Below are positions 42,389-50,232 of a stretch of 64,000 nucleotides of DNA, piece after piece (position 1 is the stretch's first letter; each line of letters opens with the position of its first letter). The stretch lies in contig NZ_JASISY010000008.1 in assembly GCF_030063365.1 (NCBI RefSeq), forward strand, positions 1 to 64,000, in the 5' to 3' direction. The notes under the pieces were generated by a model. It saw only the letters and a program-made list of their open reading frames with translations. It had not been told where the DNA came from and made no database searches. This stretch comes from Cryobacterium sp. PH29-G1 (GTDB lineage: Bacteria; Actinomycetota; Actinomycetes; Actinomycetales; Microbacteriaceae). A program made the position numbers and the translations under genes.

Positions 42389-43051
42389 TCAGCGGTGAGC
42401 AGCCTGCCGGCGAAGAGCGAGCGTTCGGATGAGCACGGGCACCACAGAAAAGACGACAATGCCGACCAACACGACGTCGATGTAACGGGCCGCGAACTCG
42501 GCGACCCCCGGAATGTGAGCCAGGGCGAAGCCGAGGAGCACGACTGCCGTGCTCCACAGCACGGCACCGACGATGTTGAACATCGTGAACACGCGACGCG
42601 GCATCAGACCGACACCGGCCGCGACGGGAGCGAAGGTGCGCACGACGGGCACGAATCGGGCGATCGTGACGGCCGCCGGGCCGAACCGGTCAAAAAAGCC
42701 CTGGGTGCGCGCCACGCTCTTGCGACTGAACAGACCGGAATCGCGTCGATCGAAAATTCGCCGGCCCGACACGCGCCCGATCAGGTAGCCGAGTTGGTCG
42801 CCCAGCGCGGCCGACACGGCGATGGCCGGGATCACAACCCAGAGCGGTTGGCTGATGACTCCGCTGAGCGCGAGAACGCCGGTGAAGAAGAGAAGGGTAT
42901 CGCCGGGCAGGAAGAAGCCGATGAGCAGGCCGGTCTCCACGAAAACGATGGCGCAGACCACGACGAGTCCCCAGACGCCGGCGCCCGCGATCACCGCTTG
43001 CGGATCCAGCACTCCGGACGTAGCGTGCGCGGTGATGATCATAGTTCTCAT
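42389..43051 (-). CDS. DedA/VTT-domain family membrane protein
   Basis: A 220-residue protein with the DedA signature: ETGLLIGFFLPGDTLLFFTGVL, then FFDRFGPAAVTIARFVPVVRTFAPVAAGVG and the reentrant-loop glycines and proline. DedA/VTT proteins act as lipid scramblases or carriers at the membrane (established for related members). An internal ATG four codons in is an alternative start. The gap to the exporter operon at 42323-42388 holds that operon's promoter. Confidence 0.9.
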   Translation of the reverse strand: MRTMIITAHATSGVLDPQAVIAGAGVWGLVVVCAIVFVETGLLIGFFLPGDTLLFFTGVLALSGVISQPLWVVIPAIAVSAALGDQLGYLIGRVSGRRIFDRRDSGLFSRKSVARTQGFFDRFGPAAVTIARFVPVVRTFAPVAAGVGLMPRRVFTMFNIVGAVLWSTAVVLLGFALAHIPGVAEFAARYIDVVLVGIVVFSVVPVLIRTLALRRQAAHR

Positions 43052-43114
43052 TGTGCGGGGACTTTCTAGGAAATTTTCGTGAGGGGGCCGGGCATCCGCT
43101 GTCGAACGCTGGGT

Positions 43115-43918
43115 TTAGGACGTCGCCGTCAGTGTTCGGTTGTTGGTGCGCGAACGGCGGGTGAGCGCGATCACGAGTACGAGAATCACGGACAGGAACA
43201 GCACGCTGGTTGCTGTGGTCCCGAGCCCTAACCCGCCGTCGGCGACGGGCTGGGAGAGCAGGTCACCGGTGGATGCGCCCAGCGGGCGGGTCAGGATGTA
43301 GGCGATCCAGAAGGCGAGCACAGCGTTCAGATGGAAGACGAAGTACGCCACGGCGACGAGGGCGATGGCCCCGGTGAACACGAGCAGGGCAACGAAGTAG
43401 CCGAGGTTCAGCCCCTCGGCAACGAGGTCGCCCGCCGCAGTGCCGAGGGCGAACGTGAACAGCACGGCCAGCCAGTAGAACGTCTCCCGGCGGGACGTGT
43501 AGATGGAGTGGATGGAGAGGGTCTTCTCCGACACCGCCCAGATCGTGAATGTCACGGCCAGCGCCACGGCGAAGACGACCGTCGTGACCCACAGGGGAAC
43601 GCCCAGGCTGTCGGTGAGATTGTCGGTGATGAGCGTGCCCACGACGCTGATCAGTACCACCGCCAACCAGTAGACGGCCGGGGTATACCGATGCAGTGCG
43701 AACTGCACGGCCAGAGCCGCGGCGAGGAGCACGGCCATGATGATGGACGTGATCGTGAGCCCCATTCCAAGGTCAACGTTCAAGAAGTCGGCTGCGGTCT
43801 CCCCCACCGTGGTCGCGAGCACCTTGATCACCCAGAAGATGAGGGTGACCTCGGGCACCTTGGCCAGAACCTGCCGCAGGGGCGAAACGGTGGGGGAAAG
43901 GGTTGAGGTCGTGGACAA
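43115..43918 (-). CDS. COG4705-like multispanning membrane protein
   Basis: A 267-residue protein with about eight helices in paired repeats, each with a conserved KVLATTVGETAADFL or LGTAAGDLVAEGL or ILTRPLGASTGDLLS segment, characteristic of the COG4705 membrane family (function unknown). The start is set at TTG 43918, which has a strong AAGGAGG site 5 nt upstream. An in-frame upstream ATG at 43957 has none. The promoter region carries a repeat (43965-43984) like the one before the nearby PAP2/two-component operon. Confidence 0.8.
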   Translation of the reverse strand: MSTTSTLSPTVSPLRQVLAKVPEVTLIFWVIKVLATTVGETAADFLNVDLGMGLTITSIIMAVLLAAALAVQFALHRYTPAVYWLAVVLISVVGTLITDNLTDSLGVPLWVTTVVFAVALAVTFTIWAVSEKTLSIHSIYTSRRETFYWLAVLFTFALGTAAGDLVAEGLNLGYFVALLVFTGAIALVAVAYFVFHLNAVLAFWIAYILTRPLGASTGDLLSQPVADGGLGLGTTATSVLFLSVILVLVIALTRRSRTNNRTLTATS

Positions 43919-43964
43919 GTGCTCCTCCTTCAAGGGGTCGATAGCACTAGCGAACACGGCGGCG

Positions 43965-43984
43965 TCTAAGACTTCTCACAGAAG
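43965..43984. promoter_or_regulatory. Inverted repeat CTTCT-3-AGAAG with adjacent TCTAAGA
   Basis: TCTAAGA at 43965-43971 is followed by CTTCTCACAGAAG (43972-43984), a perfect 5-bp inverted repeat around 3 nt, 47 bp before the COG4705-like start. A related arrangement lies at 46455-46466. It could bind the response regulator encoded nearby. Confidence 0.4.
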
Positions 43985-44041
43985 CGGCCTAGCGACACAC
44001 GGGTTTCACCAATTCACGGTGTCGTGCCAGCCGCACCGGGA

Positions 44042-45049
44042 TCACGCTCCCTTCTCCCGTGGCACCACGAACCGGATGGCGGTGCCCGCCGCGGAGCTAT
44101 CGACCACGGTGACGGATCCGCCATGGCGTACGGCGATGTCCCGCACCAGGGAGAGACCGATTCCATAGCCGGTGTGGGCATCGCCTCCGCCGCCCACCGC
44201 CATACTCGAGTGCGCAAACCGATCGAAGATGCGGGCCGGGTCGATGCCTTGGATGCCGGGACCACGGTCACGCACGGTGACCGCCACAATTTTCTTGTGC
44301 ACGGCCACCTGCACGGAGATAACGGATCCTTCGGGAGCAAACCGCAGCGCGTTGTCGAGTAGGGCCACAACGCTCCGGGTCAGGCTGGATGCCGGCACCC
44401 GCGCGAACACGGCGTGTTGGGCATCCAGGTCAATGGTGATGTGTTTGTCGACCCCGATGAGCGCCATCGACGCCACGGCAGCTGCCACCACTGCGGGGAC
44501 GTCGGTGACAACGGTGTCATCGACAACGGTGCCGCCGATCTCGGCCGATTCCAGCAGATCGTTCACAATATGAACCAGGTCGGTGGTGTCACTGCGCAGT
44601 TCGGCGACGACCGTCGCGGAGGGGTCATCGGCGGGGAGGGATCGCTGCAGAATCTGCAGGCGGGCGCCGAGAACGGCCAGTGGTGTGCGGAGCTCGTGGC
44701 TGGCATCCGCTACGAAGGCCCGTTGGATGCGCAGCGCCTCACCGAGCGGCTGCACCGCGCGCCGAGTGACCAGCCAGCTCAAACCGCCGGCCAAAACGAT
44801 TAGGGCCACACCCAAAACCGCGGCGGCGCGCAGCAGTTTGACGGCGCTGACCTGCAGATTGTGTGTATCCGGTACCGGTTCAAACAGCTCGGCGGGCGAG
44901 ATCTCGGACAGGATATAGACGAACACGGCCACGATAACGAGCAGGACAACGGCGGTGCAGGCGATCGCGATTCGGGTCCCGACGATACGTGAGGCGCGAC
45001 GGATGGCGAGGGTATCGCTGTCGACGACGGGGAGGCTTTTGCGGGTCAT
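44042..45049 (-). CDS. Sensor histidine kinase
   Basis: A 335-residue kinase with two membrane helices (IAIACTAVVLLVIVAVFVYIL; AAAVLGVALIVLAGGLSWLV) around a short loop. HisKA follows with FVADASHELRTPLAVLGARL, then HATPase with N-box ALLDNALRFAP, G1 DRGPGIQG, F-box FDRFAHSSM and G2 GYGIGLSLV. The ATG overlaps the response regulator stop by 4 bp. Signal unknown. Confidence 0.92.
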   Translation of the reverse strand: MTRKSLPVVDSDTLAIRRASRIVGTRIAIACTAVVLLVIVAVFVYILSEISPAELFEPVPDTHNLQVSAVKLLRAAAVLGVALIVLAGGLSWLVTRRAVQPLGEALRIQRAFVADASHELRTPLAVLGARLQILQRSLPADDPSATVVAELRSDTTDLVHIVNDLLESAEIGGTVVDDTVVTDVPAVVAAAVASMALIGVDKHITIDLDAQHAVFARVPASSLTRSVVALLDNALRFAPEGSVISVQVAVHKKIVAVTVRDRGPGIQGIDPARIFDRFAHSSMAVGGGGDAHTGYGIGLSLVRDIAVRHGGSVTVVDSSAAGTAIRFVVPREKGA

Positions 45050-45720
45050 GGTTGCCCCAGTCGGTAGCCCTGCCCGCGCACGGTGAGAACGATGTTGGTG
45101 TCGGTTTTGCGCCGCAGGTAGTGCACGTAGGTGTCCACCGTGCCGGCGGTGTCGGCGGCGCTGAAAACGGCCTGCAAAATTTGCTGCCGGGAGAACGTGC
45201 GTTGCGGGGCGAGAGCCAGAAGCTTGAGCAGTGCGTTCTCCTTCGCCGTGAGCAGGATGCGCCCGTCGTACGGAGAATATATCGTGCGGCTGTCCGGGTA
45301 GTATTCCCAGCCGCCCAACAGCAGGGTGCGGCCCTCGCCGGTGAACACCCGCCGGATGGCGCGCAACCGGGCGAACAGCTCATCGAACTCGAATGGCTTA
45401 ACTAGGTAGTCGTTGGCACCGATATCCAGCCCGGCCACCTTGTCGCCGGTGGTACCCAACGCCGTGAGCAGCAGGATGGGGGTGGTGATCAGCTTGCGGC
45501 GCAAGGCCTCAACGACATCGAGGCCGTCCAGCGAGGGCAGCCGCCGGTCGATGACCATCACCTCGAACTCGCCAGCGAGGCCGGCGGCCAGCCCATCGGC
45601 TCCGTCAGCCACGAGGGTGACGTCGTAGATCTCCGTGAGCACGTCCTTGATCATGGGACCGAGCTTTGCGTCGTCCTCGATCAACAGCAGTCGGGCGCGA
45701 GTCGTGATCTCAGCCGGCAT
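45046..45720 (-). CDS. OmpR-family response regulator
   Basis: A 224-residue regulator: receiver with IEDDAKLG, phospho-Asp in VMVIDRRLPSLDG, LLLTALG and DYLVKPFEFDEL, then a winged-helix domain (LLTAKENALLKLLALAP ... VDTYVHYLRRKTD ... VRGQGYRL). GGAGGAG lies before the ATG. It overlaps the PAP2 gene by 11 bp and the kinase by 4 bp, so the three are one operon. Confidence 0.93.
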   Translation of the reverse strand: MPAEITTRARLLLIEDDAKLGPMIKDVLTEIYDVTLVADGADGLAAGLAGEFEVMVIDRRLPSLDGLDVVEALRRKLITTPILLLTALGTTGDKVAGLDIGANDYLVKPFEFDELFARLRAIRRVFTGEGRTLLLGGWEYYPDSRTIYSPYDGRILLTAKENALLKLLALAPQRTFSRQQILQAVFSAADTAGTVDTYVHYLRRKTDTNIVLTVRGQGYRLGQP

Positions 45721-46423
45721 CCAAGGCTCCTCCGTAGACGGGTCCGGCGTGCAGGCCGGATCGACGTTCGGTCCAGTGTGACATCGTTAGCATCCAGGCC
45801 GCATTGACCAAAAGTACGGCGGCGATCGAGTACACGATCGATGCCACTACGTCGGACGGGTAGTGCACCCCGAGGTAGACCCGGGAGGCCGCCGTTCCGA
45901 GCATGACGACCGTCGCTGCTCCGATGACGAACCACTGCCAACGGTGACCGGCGGTCGCCACGATGAGTCCGAGAACGAAGCAGGCGGCGAAACTGGTGTG
46001 CCCGCTCGGAAAGCTGAGTCCGCCCGGCTCGAGCACCAGGATGTGGGCTAGCGAGGCGATGTCGGGACGCGGACGGTGCACGATCAACTTGATCACCTCG
46101 GCACCCACCGTAGGAATCGCCACGATCACCAGGAACTGGATCGCCGCGCGCGGCCGCCGGGTGGCCAGCAGGATCGAGCCGGTGACGAGAAGCACGAGCA
46201 CCGCCGCCACGACCGAGCTGAACAACCAGTTGATCCCGAGCGCAACCCAGTCAAGTTGCGGGGTGTGCAGCAGATTCACCCGGCGGAGTGCATCCATTTC
46301 TACGGCCGTCCATCCGGCCGACGATCGCAACACCATCCCGCTGACGATGACGGCGAGGATGACGCCGGCGGTGGGGATAGCGGTGCGTGCAAAACGGAGG
46401 CGTGGTGCGAGGTCTGTGCTCAT
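45710..46423 (-). CDS. PAP2 (phosphatidic acid phosphatase-type) membrane protein
   Basis: A 237-residue PAP2 protein with six helices and all three active-site motifs: KLIVHRPRPD, PSGHTSFA and SRVYLGVHYPSDV. Family members dephosphorylate lipid phosphates such as phosphatidic acid or undecaprenyl pyrophosphate at the outer face of the membrane. It is the first gene of the operon with the two-component system. A repeat element lies 32 bp upstream of the start. Confidence 0.92.
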   Translation of the reverse strand: MSTDLAPRLRFARTAIPTAGVILAVIVSGMVLRSSAGWTAVEMDALRRVNLLHTPQLDWVALGINWLFSSVVAAVLVLLVTGSILLATRRPRAAIQFLVIVAIPTVGAEVIKLIVHRPRPDIASLAHILVLEPGGLSFPSGHTSFAACFVLGLIVATAGHRWQWFVIGAATVVMLGTAASRVYLGVHYPSDVVASIVYSIAAVLLVNAAWMLTMSHWTERRSGLHAGPVYGGALDAG

Positions 46424-46454
46424 GCTCCCAGAATCGCTCTTGCCGCCACAGAAG

Positions 46455-46466
46455 CTTCTAAGAAAG
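46455..46466. promoter_or_regulatory. CTTCTAAGAAAG element before the PAP2/two-component operon
   Basis: CTTCTAAGAAAG contains the TCTAAGA heptamer (46457-46463) found also at 43965-43971, and is preceded by GAAG. The two copies are the only ones I noticed, and both sit about 32-55 bp before starts of minus-strand genes near the response regulator. A shared regulator is possible. Confidence 0.35.
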
Positions 46467-46512
46467 GGGCCGTTGCACTCGCTTGCTGCCGCGCCGCGAG
46501 CACAGGTGCGGG

Positions 46513-47151
46513 CTACGGAAACGTTCCCGCGACCACTCGGATATGTCCGCCGCGCAGGGCGGTGGAGTGCACATCGACGCCGTCACGTTCGATCACGGTC
46601 CAGGGGCGGGCATTCAGGTCGGCACCCCCCACCGCGGCGGCCATCCGCACGAACGGCCCCAGCAGCCGCGCCCGGCCCACCGGTAACTGCATGTCCACGA
46701 TGCACGCGCGTCCCCCGGGGCGCAGCAGGGCGCGCCCCCGCTGCCAGGCCGGGTGCCAGTCGTCGAAGACGCTCATCGCGTAGCTGGAAAAAACACCGTC
46801 GACCCTGCCGCCCGACGCCGCGGGAAGCTCGTCCGCGACCTGCGCGGGGTCGAAGGTGGTGGCATCCGCTTCGACCAGACGAACGGATGCCCACCCGTTG
46901 GCCTGCACACGCCGGCGGGCCATGGTGAGCATGGCTGGGCTGCGGTCCAGCCCGATCACCGTGCCACCGGGGCCGACGGCGTCGACGAGGAGGGCAAGAT
47001 TCAGGCCCGTGCCGCAGCCCAGGTCCAGCACGGTGTCGCCCGGCCGCAACTCCAGCAGCGGCACGCCGCGTTGTCGTCCAGCGCGGTAGACGAGGCCCTC
47101 TCCGGAGAGTACGTCGTAGAGCCCGGCGGCAGCCTCGTAGACATTCGTCAT
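46513..47151 (-). CDS. SAM-dependent class I methyltransferase
   Basis: A 212-residue methyltransferase with motif I (VLDLGCGTGLNLALL), acidic post-I residue (VIGLDRSPAMLTMARRR), motif II-like ADATTFDP and the strand before PGGRACIVDM. It resembles the UbiE/menaquinone-type or phospholipid N-methyltransferase group, but the substrate is not readable. There is no strong ribosome site before the ATG. It stands alone, 89 bp upstream of the PAP2 start. Confidence 0.88.
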   Translation of the reverse strand: MTNVYEAAAGLYDVLSGEGLVYRAGRQRGVPLLELRPGDTVLDLGCGTGLNLALLVDAVGPGGTVIGLDRSPAMLTMARRRVQANGWASVRLVEADATTFDPAQVADELPAASGGRVDGVFSSYAMSVFDDWHPAWQRGRALLRPGGRACIVDMQLPVGRARLLGPFVRMAAAVGGADLNARPWTVIERDGVDVHSTALRGGHIRVVAGTFP

Positions 47152-47243
47152 GGCACAGACGGCCCTTCGTTTGCAGCCAGTCTAACCAGCCGCTGCAGCA
47201 TCAGCCCGAACGGGGCCGCCCGCGAGCGCCTACGCTCGAAGTC

Positions 47244-48677
47244 ATGAGCGAAACAGACGAATTTGATCTTGTCGTCATCGGCGGCGGAACGGCCGGCCTC
47301 GTGGCGAGCCGCTCGGCGGCGAGTTTCGGTGCGAAGGTGGCGCTGATCGAGAGCCACCTTCTCGGCGGAGATTGCCTGTGGACCGGCTGCGTGCCGTCCA
47401 AATCGCTGATTGCGGCAGCGGATGCCGCCACGACGGCCCGTTCATCGGCGCACCTCGGTGTGAGTTCGAGCAACGTCGTCGTTGACTTCGCCCGCGTCAT
47501 GGCGCACGTTCAGGAGGCGATGCATGAAATCGCCCCGGTTGATTCCGCCGAGTCTCTGGAACGGGACAACATTGCGGTGGTGATCGGGCGGGCACGATTC
47601 ACCGGCGCGAACACGGTGGCGGTGAACGGCCGCGAACTGCGGTTCAAGCAAGCCCTGATCGCGACCGGAGCGTCGCCCACCCTGCCGGATATCCCCGGGA
47701 TTGACGCGGTCGACCTGCTCACGAGCGAAACATTCTGGAATCTCACGGAGCTCCCGGAGCGACTCGTCATCCTCGGCGGCGGGGCGATCGGCTGCGAGAT
47801 CGCGCAGGCGATGTCGCGCCTCGGCTCGGCCGTGACCCTGGTACAGCGTGGACCACGCCTTCTTCCCAAGGAAGACGAGCGGGCCAGCAGCATCATCCAC
47901 GCCGCGCTGGTCGCCGACGGAGTTGATGTGCGTCCCAACTCCACCGTGAGTTCGGTCAGCTCGACCGACCGCCTCGGGGGAACGTTCACGCTCAGTGATG
48001 GTGAAACTCTGCAATTCGACCGGGCACTGGTCGCTCTGGGGCGGCGTCCGAACTTCGCAGGTCTCGACCTGCACCGGGTGGGCGTGCGACAAGACCAGCA
48101 CGGCAACGTGGTGGTCAACGGTGCGCTGCGCACCTCCAACCCGCGCGTTTGGGCGGCCGGCGACGTCACGGGGCTACCCCAGTTCACCCACACCGCCGGC
48201 ATGAACGCGAGCGTGGCGGCCACGAATGCCATCCTCGGTCTCAGCCGTCGCTATGACACCATGGCCATCCCCCGGGTCACCTTCACGCACCCGGAGGTGG
48301 GCGCGGTCGGCATGCAATCCGCGGAGGCAGCGGCGGCGGGCCACCGCATCGTGTCACGCGATCATGAGCACGTCGACCGGGCCGTGACCGAAGCGAACAC
48401 GGATGGTTACACCCAGTTGGTCGTGGACAACCGCGGCCGCGTTCTCGGCGGAACCGTCGTGGGACCCCGAGCGGGTGAAACCCTGGGCGAGATCTCCCTG
48501 GCCGTGAAGAACAAGCTGACCACGAGCGCCATCGCCGGCACCACGCACGCGTATCCCACCTACAACGACGGCCTGTGGAATGTGGCCGTCGCAGACGTGC
48601 ACGGTCGACTCGGATCAGGGCTGGTAGTCGCGGCCACGCGCACCCTCCGACGTCTGCGCAGCGCCCGGCTGCGCTGA
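47244..48677 (+). CDS. FAD-dependent pyridine nucleotide-disulfide oxidoreductase
   Basis: A 477-residue flavoprotein of the dihydrolipoamide dehydrogenase / mercuric reductase group. It shows FAD motif VVIGGGTAGL, redox-active pair GGDCLWTGCVPSKSL, NAD motif VILGGGAIGCEIAQ, FAD motif 2 VWAAGDVTG and the dimer domain with FTHPEVGAVGM. No mercury-type HMA domain or terminal Cys pair is seen, so mercury reduction is unlikely. The C-terminal catalytic His-Glu region reads THAYPTYNDGLWN, where lipoamide dehydrogenases have HAHPTLSE, hence the substrate is unclear. A TACGCT -10 box 7 nt before ATG suggests leaderless expression. Confidence 0.9.
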   Translation: MSETDEFDLVVIGGGTAGLVASRSAASFGAKVALIESHLLGGDCLWTGCVPSKSLIAAADAATTARSSAHLGVSSSNVVVDFARVMAHVQEAMHEIAPVDSAESLERDNIAVVIGRARFTGANTVAVNGRELRFKQALIATGASPTLPDIPGIDAVDLLTSETFWNLTELPERLVILGGGAIGCEIAQAMSRLGSAVTLVQRGPRLLPKEDERASSIIHAALVADGVDVRPNSTVSSVSSTDRLGGTFTLSDGETLQFDRALVALGRRPNFAGLDLHRVGVRQDQHGNVVVNGALRTSNPRVWAAGDVTGLPQFTHTAGMNASVAATNAILGLSRRYDTMAIPRVTFTHPEVGAVGMQSAEAAAAGHRIVSRDHEHVDRAVTEANTDGYTQLVVDNRGRVLGGTVVGPRAGETLGEISLAVKNKLTTSAIAGTTHAYPTYNDGLWNVAVADVHGRLGSGLVVAATRTLRRLRSARLR

Positions 48678-48712
48678 CGCTCGCGGCACTTACGGTGTCG
48701 GCCCTGACGTAC

Positions 48713-48764
48713 CGGTCAGCGCAGCCGGTCAGCGCAGCCGGTCAGCGCAGCCGGTCAGCGCAGC
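48713..48764. repeat. 13-bp tandem repeat, four copies
   Basis: CGGTCAGCGCAGC is repeated four times without interruption between the stop of the flavoprotein gene and the convergent phosphatidyltransferase gene. The last copy overlaps that gene's stop codon (48755-48757). Confidence 0.85.
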
Positions 48765-49414
48765 GCACGATAGCCGGCGATCATCCGTTGCACGGCGCTG
48801 AGCCCCACAAACAGTGCCCAGGCGAGGGCGATCTGCCAGGCGAAGAACGGCACGATCAACCACAGACTGTGTACCAGAATCGTCTCGGTGCCTTCGGCGA
48901 TACGGCCGAGAAATGACAGCGACCGGCCATCGTCGATCTGCCGGTTGGTGCGTTCGGCGATCGAAGAAAAAGCCAGGAACGCACCACCATTGAGGTAATA
49001 GGCCAACAGAACGAGCACGAACGGCCACCACGGGGCACCGAAGCCGGCGGTTGCCCCCACTCCCACGCCGAAGACGGTGAAGCCGTACACCGTGAAGTCC
49101 GCGATGATGTCGAGAAAGCCGCCGGCCTGGCTCTGGGCCGTGCCGCCCGTGCCGTCGTCGCCGGTTGCGGCACGTTCGCGGCGCAACCGGGCCAGTGACC
49201 CGTCGAGCCCATCGAAGAGGCGGGAGAGCAGCCAGAGGGCGAGCGACCACCACCAGAGCTGGGTTGCCGCCGCGGCGGCGCTGCTCAAACCCACCACCAG
49301 GCCAGCGATCGTCAACCGATCGGGGGTGATCCACGGGCGGTCGAGAGCGGTCGCCACGGCGCGCAGCGGTGCGTCCAGTGTCTGGCGCAGTGCGGCGTCA
49401 AACATCCGCTTCAT
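48755..49414 (-). CDS. CDP-alcohol phosphatidyltransferase family protein
   Basis: A 219-residue membrane enzyme with the CDP-alcohol phosphotransferase signature D-x2-D-G-x2-A-R ... G-x3-D-x3-D: DGLDGSLAR, then GGFLDIIAD. About 21 residues, Gly- and Thr-rich (RAATGDDGTGGTAQSQ), lie between the two halves where 8-9 are usual. Six or so helices are predicted. It makes a phospholipid or inositol-phosphate lipid from CDP-diacylglycerol or a CDP-alcohol, but the acceptor is unknown. Its start overlaps the TVP38 stop by 17 bp. The insertion is unusual. Confidence 0.87.
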   Translation of the reverse strand: MKRMFDAALRQTLDAPLRAVATALDRPWITPDRLTIAGLVVGLSSAAAAATQLWWWSLALWLLSRLFDGLDGSLARLRRERAATGDDGTGGTAQSQAGGFLDIIADFTVYGFTVFGVGVGATAGFGAPWWPFVLVLLAYYLNGGAFLAFSSIAERTNRQIDDGRSLSFLGRIAEGTETILVHSLWLIVPFFAWQIALAWALFVGLSAVQRMIAGYRALR

Positions 49415-50105
49415 TCTCGGGTACTGCGCCGGAATCCGGTGCTGGTTTTCCGCGTCGCCGCGCCCGGTTTGCCAAGAACAGCCCCACCACGGTCAGGCTG
49501 CCCAGCACCCCGACGGCGAGCCAGAACGGCCAACCCAGTTCGAGTCCGAAGGCGCCCAGAGCCACGTAGGCGAGAGTGCCGGGGATGATGCCCAGAGCCG
49601 TGCCGAGGGCGTAGTCGAAGCGTCGCACGGCGGTCAGCCCCGCGGTGTAGTTGATGACGGTGAAGGGCAGTACGGGGATCAGCCGGGCGCCGATCACCGT
49701 GGCCAGACCCTGCTGGCGCAGCAGTTCATCGACGCGAGCCACCCGAGCGCCGGTGAATCGTTCGACGGCTTCCCGACCCAGAAAACGCCCGATCACGAAC
49801 GCGAGCGTCGCGCCCAGCAGCGCGCCGAGATAGACCAGCAGCGCTCCGAATCCGAATCCCCAGGTGAGGCCGGCAGCGATGCTCAGCACGTTTTTCGGCA
49901 CCGGCGTGAGCGTGAGCGCGCCGTATCCGAGCACGAAAGCGATGACCCCGAGCGCCCCGGCGTTGCCGGCGGCCGCACGAATCTGATCGACCGTGGGCAC
50001 CGGGAAGACGATCCCGATCACAATCACCGCGACGATGAAAGCCGCGAGAATTCCGAGTCGCCAGAACACGCGTCGGCGGCCGGTTGTGGCAGCGGGAGTG
50101 TGCAC
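49398..50105 (-). CDS. TVP38/TMEM64 (VTT-domain) family membrane protein
   Basis: A 235-residue protein: an N-terminal helix (LGILAAFIVAVIVIGIVFPVP), then the VTT domain with GYGALTLTPVPKNVLSIAAGLTWGFGFG, GRFLGREAVERFTG and GARLIPVLPFTVINYTAGLTAVRRFDYALGT (in pieces). The family is related to DedA and probably moves lipids. The GTG start at 50105 has AAGGA 4 nt upstream. It is encoded just before, and coupled to, the phosphatidyltransferase. Confidence 0.9.
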   Translation of the reverse strand: MHTPAATTGRRRVFWRLGILAAFIVAVIVIGIVFPVPTVDQIRAAAGNAGALGVIAFVLGYGALTLTPVPKNVLSIAAGLTWGFGFGALLVYLGALLGATLAFVIGRFLGREAVERFTGARVARVDELLRQQGLATVIGARLIPVLPFTVINYTAGLTAVRRFDYALGTALGIIPGTLAYVALGAFGLELGWPFWLAVGVLGSLTVVGLFLANRARRRGKPAPDSGAVPENEADV

Positions 50106-50232
50106 GTGGTCCTTCCATGGGAATGGAAGCGTTGTTCCGCGGTTTACCCTAGTCGAAACGGATCTATTGTCCCGTCCGCTGTGCCGGACGGCCTCTGCCT
50201 GATCCCGTTGCGCTGAAATGGAGTCGTCACCG

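Noticed and set aside
47244-48677. Mercuric reductase
   Set aside because: The redox motif fits the family, but there is no N-terminal metal-binding domain, no C-terminal Cys pair and no mer genes nearby.
50106-50232. Possible thiamine riboswitch in front of the YnjB-like gene
   Set aside because: A stretch near CTGATCC recalls the TPP element, but the CTGAGA core and the pairing arms are missing. Only a small hairpin is present.
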